Of a stretch of 23,694 nucleotides of DNA, positions 21,007 to 23,694 are shown piece by piece. Both the position numbers and the translations under genes were made by a program. The stretch comes from Longivirga sp036510975. Lineage in GTDB: Bacteria > Actinomycetota > Actinomycetes > S36-B12 > CAIYMF01. Positions within the stretch are counted from its first letter, which is position 1, and each line of letters starts with the position of its first letter. The notes below the pieces were generated by a model that did no database searches, was not told where the DNA came from, and saw only the letters and a list, made by a program, of their open reading frames with translations. Where the stretch lies: positions 1-23,694 of the forward strand of contig DATCCY010000151.1 of the NCBI GenBank assembly GCA_036510975.1, in the 5' to 3' direction.

Positions 21007-22017
21007 TCAACGCTCGGCCTGGGCCCGGTCGGCCAGGACCTGTTCCTCCGCCAGTGCACCGGCCCGCCGTCGGGCGATCCGCTCGGCGCTCACGACGAGC
21101 ATCACGCCGACGACCACGATCGCCCCGCCCACGAGCAGGCCGAGCGTCACCGGCTCGCCGAGAATCCACCAGCCGAGCAGCACCGCCACGACCGGGTTCA
21201 CGTAGGCATAGGTCGCCACCAGCGACAGCGGGGCGTGACCGACCACCCACACGAACGCGGTGTAGGCGATCAGGGACCCCACGACCACGAGGTAGGCCCA
21301 GCCCCACCACGACCGGGAGCTGGCATGCGCCATGTCGGCGAGCCGCTCGCCGCGCGCCAGGCCGACGAGGGTGAGCAGCACTCCGCCCGTGACCATCTCG
21401 TAGAGGGAGAGGACGAGCGGGTCGCGAGGGGTGCGGATCCTGGGCTGCAGGAACGACCCGAACGCCCAGCACGCGGTGCTCACGAGCATGGCGAGCGACC
21501 AGAAGGTGCGGGCCGCGGTGTCGCCGCCGCTGCCGTGGGCACCCGGTGCCACGAGCACCGTGATGCCGAGGATGCCCACGGCGACGCCGATCCAGGTGAC
21601 CAGAGGTGGCCGGTCGCCGGTGACGGCCCGGAGGATGACGACCCACAGCGGCATGATCGCGACGATGAGCGCGGCCACCCCGCTCGGCACGTAGCGCTCG
21701 GCGAGGGTCAGCACGCCCATCCCGACGCCGAGCAGTAGCGCGCCCACGACCACCGCGCCGCGCAGCTCCGGCCAGGTGACGACGAGCGAGCGCGGGCCGC
21801 GCCGCAGCACGAGGAACCCGGCGAGCACCGCGCAGGCGGTGAGGAAGCGGGTGCCGAGGGCGATCAGCGGCGGCATCGACTCGATGGCGACGGCGATCGC
21901 GAGGTAGGTCGAGCCCCAGACGACGTACACGATCCACATCGCCGACCAGACGGCCGCGGACGACGCCGGCGCGATGCCGCTCGTCGTCGGGTCGTCGGTC
22001 GCCGTGGCCACCCGCAC
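21007..22017 (-). CDS. EamA (drug/metabolite transporter) family exporter
   Basis: Inner-membrane exporter with two EamA repeats of five helices each; typical members export amino acids or other metabolites. The first repeat begins VYVVWGSTYLAIAVAIESMP, with RFLTACAVL after it, and ends VGILGITVLVAPG. The second begins TFWSLAMLVSTACWAFGSFL and ends GLLVGGAIVVVGVMLVVS, with YAYVNPVVAVLLGWWILGEP before the last helix, all family hallmarks. The start is uncertain. The frame is open to GTG 22110, but the extra 31 residues (Arg/Gly-rich) look non-coding, so I use GTG 22017; GTG 22011 is also possible, and none has a clear Shine-Dalgarno. The length is then 336 residues. It lies tail-to-tail with the aminotransferase; a shared substrate is only a guess. 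Confidence 0.88.
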   Translation of the reverse strand: MRVATATDDPTTSGIAPASSAAVWSAMWIVYVVWGSTYLAIAVAIESMPPLIALGTRFLTACAVLAGFLVLRRGPRSLVVTWPELRGAVVVGALLLGVGMGVLTLAERYVPSGVAALIVAIMPLWVVILRAVTGDRPPLVTWIGVAVGILGITVLVAPGAHGSGGDTAARTFWSLAMLVSTACWAFGSFLQPRIRTPRDPLVLSLYEMVTGGVLLTLVGLARGERLADMAHASSRSWWGWAYLVVVGSLIAYTAFVWVVGHAPLSLVATYAYVNPVVAVLLGWWILGEPVTLGLLVGGAIVVVGVMLVVSAERIARRRAGALAEEQVLADRAQAER

Positions 22018-22121
22018 ATCTTGGGGCCGGCCGGTGGCCCCGTCACGTCGGCGCGAGGCCCGGGTCCGGAACCCGCCGACCCGCGCGTCCGGAGTCCGGT
22101 CGGTGAGCACGCCGGGTCAGC

Positions 22122-22139
22122 GGTGAGGCAAGCCTCACC
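22122..22139. promoter_or_regulatory. Iron-box-like palindrome upstream of cydA
   Basis: Perfect palindrome GGTGAGGC-AA-GCCTCACC, between the divergent transporter and cydA genes and about 160 nt before the cydA ATG. The core TGAGGCAAGCCTCA resembles the AGG-n-AGnCT type sites of the iron regulators IdeR/DmdR/DtxR, but the flanking TTA/TAA of a full iron box is missing. Could equally serve another dimeric regulator, for either gene. Confidence 0.4.
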
Positions 22140-22299
22140 CACGGCCGGGCGATCTGTGCAGACTGGTCTCGATCCCAGGCGAGGACAGCCTTGGCTCTGC
22201 GACATGGTTCACAGCGATCTGCCCACGGGAGAGGTTTGGGGTGGAGCAAAGTGTCCACTGCACGTCTCGCGTTGCCGGCATCACGAAGGGGTCTGCCTG

Positions 22300-23694
22300 A
22301 TGAATGCGCTCGATCTGGCGCGGTGGCAGTTCGGAATCACGACGGTCTACCACTTCCTGTTCGTCCCGCTGACCATCGGAACGTCGATGCTCACCGCGAT
22401 CACGCAGACGGCGTGGTACCGCACCGGGGACGAGAAGTGGCTCAAGGCCACCAAGTTCTTCGGCAAGCTCTTCCTCATCAACTTCGCGATGGGTGTCGTG
22501 ACCGGCATCGTGCAGGAGTTCCAGTTCGGCATGGCGTGGAGCGACTACTCCCGCTTCGTCGGCGACATCTTCGGTGCGCCGCTCGCGGTCGAGGCCCTCG
22601 CGTCGTTCTTCCTCGAGTCGACCTTCCTCGGCCTGTGGATCTTCGGCTGGGATCGGCTGCCACGCGGCCTGCACCTCGCCACGATCTGGGCCGCGGCCTT
22701 CGGCACGATGCTCTCGGCGTACTTCATCCTCGCCGCGAACTCGTTCATGCAGCACCCGACCGGCTTCGTCATCAACCCGGTGACCAAACGCGCGGAGCTC
22801 ACCGACTTCGGTGCGGTGCTCACGCAGAACACGACGGTCGCGACGTTCGCGCACGTGATCTCGTCGTCGTTCCTGGTGTCCGGCGTGATGATGGTCGGCG
22901 TCAGCCTCTGGCTGATCATGAAGGGCAAATCCGTCACCTCGATGCGTTCCACGCTCAAGCTCGGCGCGTGGGTGGCGATCGTGGCCGGCCTGCTCGTGAT
23001 GTACACCGGCGACGTCCAGGCCAAGATCATGGTGCAGCAGCAGCCGATGAAGATGGCTGCCGCCGAGGCGGTCTACACGACCGCCGAGAACGTCCCGTTT
23101 AGCATCATCACGGTCGGCAACCTCGACGGCAGCGAGGCATACTGGGCCATCGACATCCCAGGTCTGACCTCGTTCCTCGCGACCGGTCACTGGAACGGCC
23201 CGGAGAGCACGGTCAAGGGCATCAACGACCTTCAGGCGCAGTACGAGCAGAAGTTCGGGCCCGGCAACTACGCGCCGTACGTCCCGCTGATCTTCTGGGC
23301 GTTCCGGGCGATGATCGGCCTCGGCGGGCTCGGCGTGCTCTTCGCGATGTTCGCGCTGTTCATCACGCGCAAGGAGAAGACGCCGAAGAGCGCGACCATC
23401 AAGTGGATGTCCGTGTTCGCGCTGCTGTTCCCGCTCGTCGGGATCTCGGCCGGCTGGATCTTCACCGAGATGGGCCGCCAGCCCTGGATCGTCTACGGCC
23501 AGATGAAAACGGCCGCGGGAGTCTCGCCGATCCTGTCGACGTTCACGGTCGGTCTCTCGCTCGTCGTGTTCACGCTGCTCTACGGCGCGCTCGCGGTGAT
23601 CGAGGTCCGTCTCCTGATCCGGGCCGTGAAGATCGGCCCGCCCGAGACCGTCGAGCTGATGGACGCGGATGACGCGAACAACGGCCAGACCCTG
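22300..23694 (+). CDS. cydA: Cytochrome bd ubiquinol/menaquinol oxidase subunit I (3' end cut by window edge)
   Basis: Membrane subunit I of the high-affinity terminal oxidase that reduces O2 with quinol. The frame stays open to the window edge (465 residues), so nearly the whole protein is seen. It begins MNALDLARWQFGITTVYHFLFVPLTIG, with the conserved heme-ligand His in the first helix (YHF), then VTGIVQEFQFGMAWSDYSRF (the Glu-containing proton/heme region), FFLESTFLG, ANSFMQHPTGF, FAHVISSSFLVSG (second heme His), FRAMIGLGG (heme-ligand Met) and GRQPWIVYGQM. The quinol-binding Q-loop is short, as is usual in actinobacteria. GAAGGGG lies about 9 nt before the ATG. cydB, cydC and cydD are expected downstream. 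The ATG overlaps an in-register TGATG string, so translation coupling to a short upstream frame is possible but not shown. Confidence 0.95.
   Translation, partial: MNALDLARWQFGITTVYHFLFVPLTIGTSMLTAITQTAWYRTGDEKWLKATKFFGKLFLINFAMGVVTGIVQEFQFGMAWSDYSRFVGDIFGAPLAVEALASFFLESTFLGLWIFGWDRLPRGLHLATIWAAAFGTMLSAYFILAANSFMQHPTGFVINPVTKRAELTDFGAVLTQNTTVATFAHVISSSFLVSGVMMVGVSLWLIMKGKSVTSMRSTLKLGAWVAIVAGLLVMYTGDVQAKIMVQQQPMKMAAAEAVYTTAENVPFSIITVGNLDGSEAYWAIDIPGLTSFLATGHWNGPESTVKGINDLQAQYEQKFGPGNYAPYVPLIFWAFRAMIGLGGLGVLFAMFALFITRKEKTPKSATIKWMSVFALLFPLVGISAGWIFTEMGRQPWIVYGQMKTAAGVSPILSTFTVGLSLVVFTLLYGALAVIEVRLLIRAVKIGPPETVELMDADDANNGQTL

Noticed and set aside
19860..21059. N-terminal extension of the PP2C phosphatase across the aminotransferase gene
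   Set aside because: The frame is open for 1.2 kb upstream, but this part is antisense to a well-supported aminotransferase, and family-like sequence begins only at ATG 19859.
22200..22215. Rex or CRP operator upstream of cydA
   Set aside because: Only a half site (GGTTCACAG) is seen; no matching second half at the expected spacing.

Overview
The window is a stretch of high-GC, GC3-rich chromosome from an actinomycete (Actinomycetota). Evidence: the S18/L9/dnaB neighbourhood, TTGTCCACA-type DnaA boxes, TANNNT -10 elements placed 6-7 nt before start codons (leaderless genes), DUF2510 and FCD-type GntR proteins, and a double-hotdog thioesterase architecture typical of this phylum. Genus cannot be fixed by eye; Nocardioidaceae or Intrasporangiaceae-like groups would fit. 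No tRNA, rRNA, CRISPR array, insertion sequence or prophage was seen. The only selfish element is an intein.

Layout. 1-730: the end of rpsR and all of rplI (ribosomal proteins), closed by a strong hairpin. 830-2841 (minus): a low-molecular-weight protein tyrosine phosphatase and a MATE transporter, separated by a perfect 16-bp inverted repeat. 2842-5934: a control region with DnaA boxes and a promoter, then dnaB, interrupted by a 426-residue intein with an apparently intact LAGLIDADG endonuclease. 5952-7102: remnants of two divergent genes, an ABC permease and a two-hotdog acyl-CoA thioesterase, each missing its 5' part at the same point near 6450, which looks like a deletion scar. 7195-8344: a divergent NADP/F420-type reductase and MarR regulator with two palindromes between them. 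8358-10295: M13 zinc metallopeptidase. 10456-11168: a possible CPBP protease fragment and a VOC protein.

11284-15378 is a carbon-oxidation locus: an FCD-GntR regulator divergent from glcD-glcF (FAD and Fe-S subunits of a 2-hydroxyacid dehydrogenase) with a perfect operator at the likely transcription start, followed by a cysteine hydrolase. 15463-19859 (minus) is a signalling block: a PAS-PAS-GGDEF diguanylate cyclase, a DUF2510 single-pass membrane protein with a long Pro/Ala linker, and a membrane-anchored SpoIIE-type PP2C phosphatase. 19926-22017: a HisC-like/aromatic aminotransferase and an EamA exporter. 22300-end: the start of cydA (cytochrome bd oxidase), preceded by an 18-bp palindrome resembling an iron box.

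Most genes are ordinary housekeeping or accessory metabolism. The points most worth a second look are the intein with its extra DNA-binding-like module, the double truncation scar, the DnaA-box cluster ahead of dnaB, and the perfect operators at the MarR, GntR and cydA loci. No clearly novel multi-gene system was identified.
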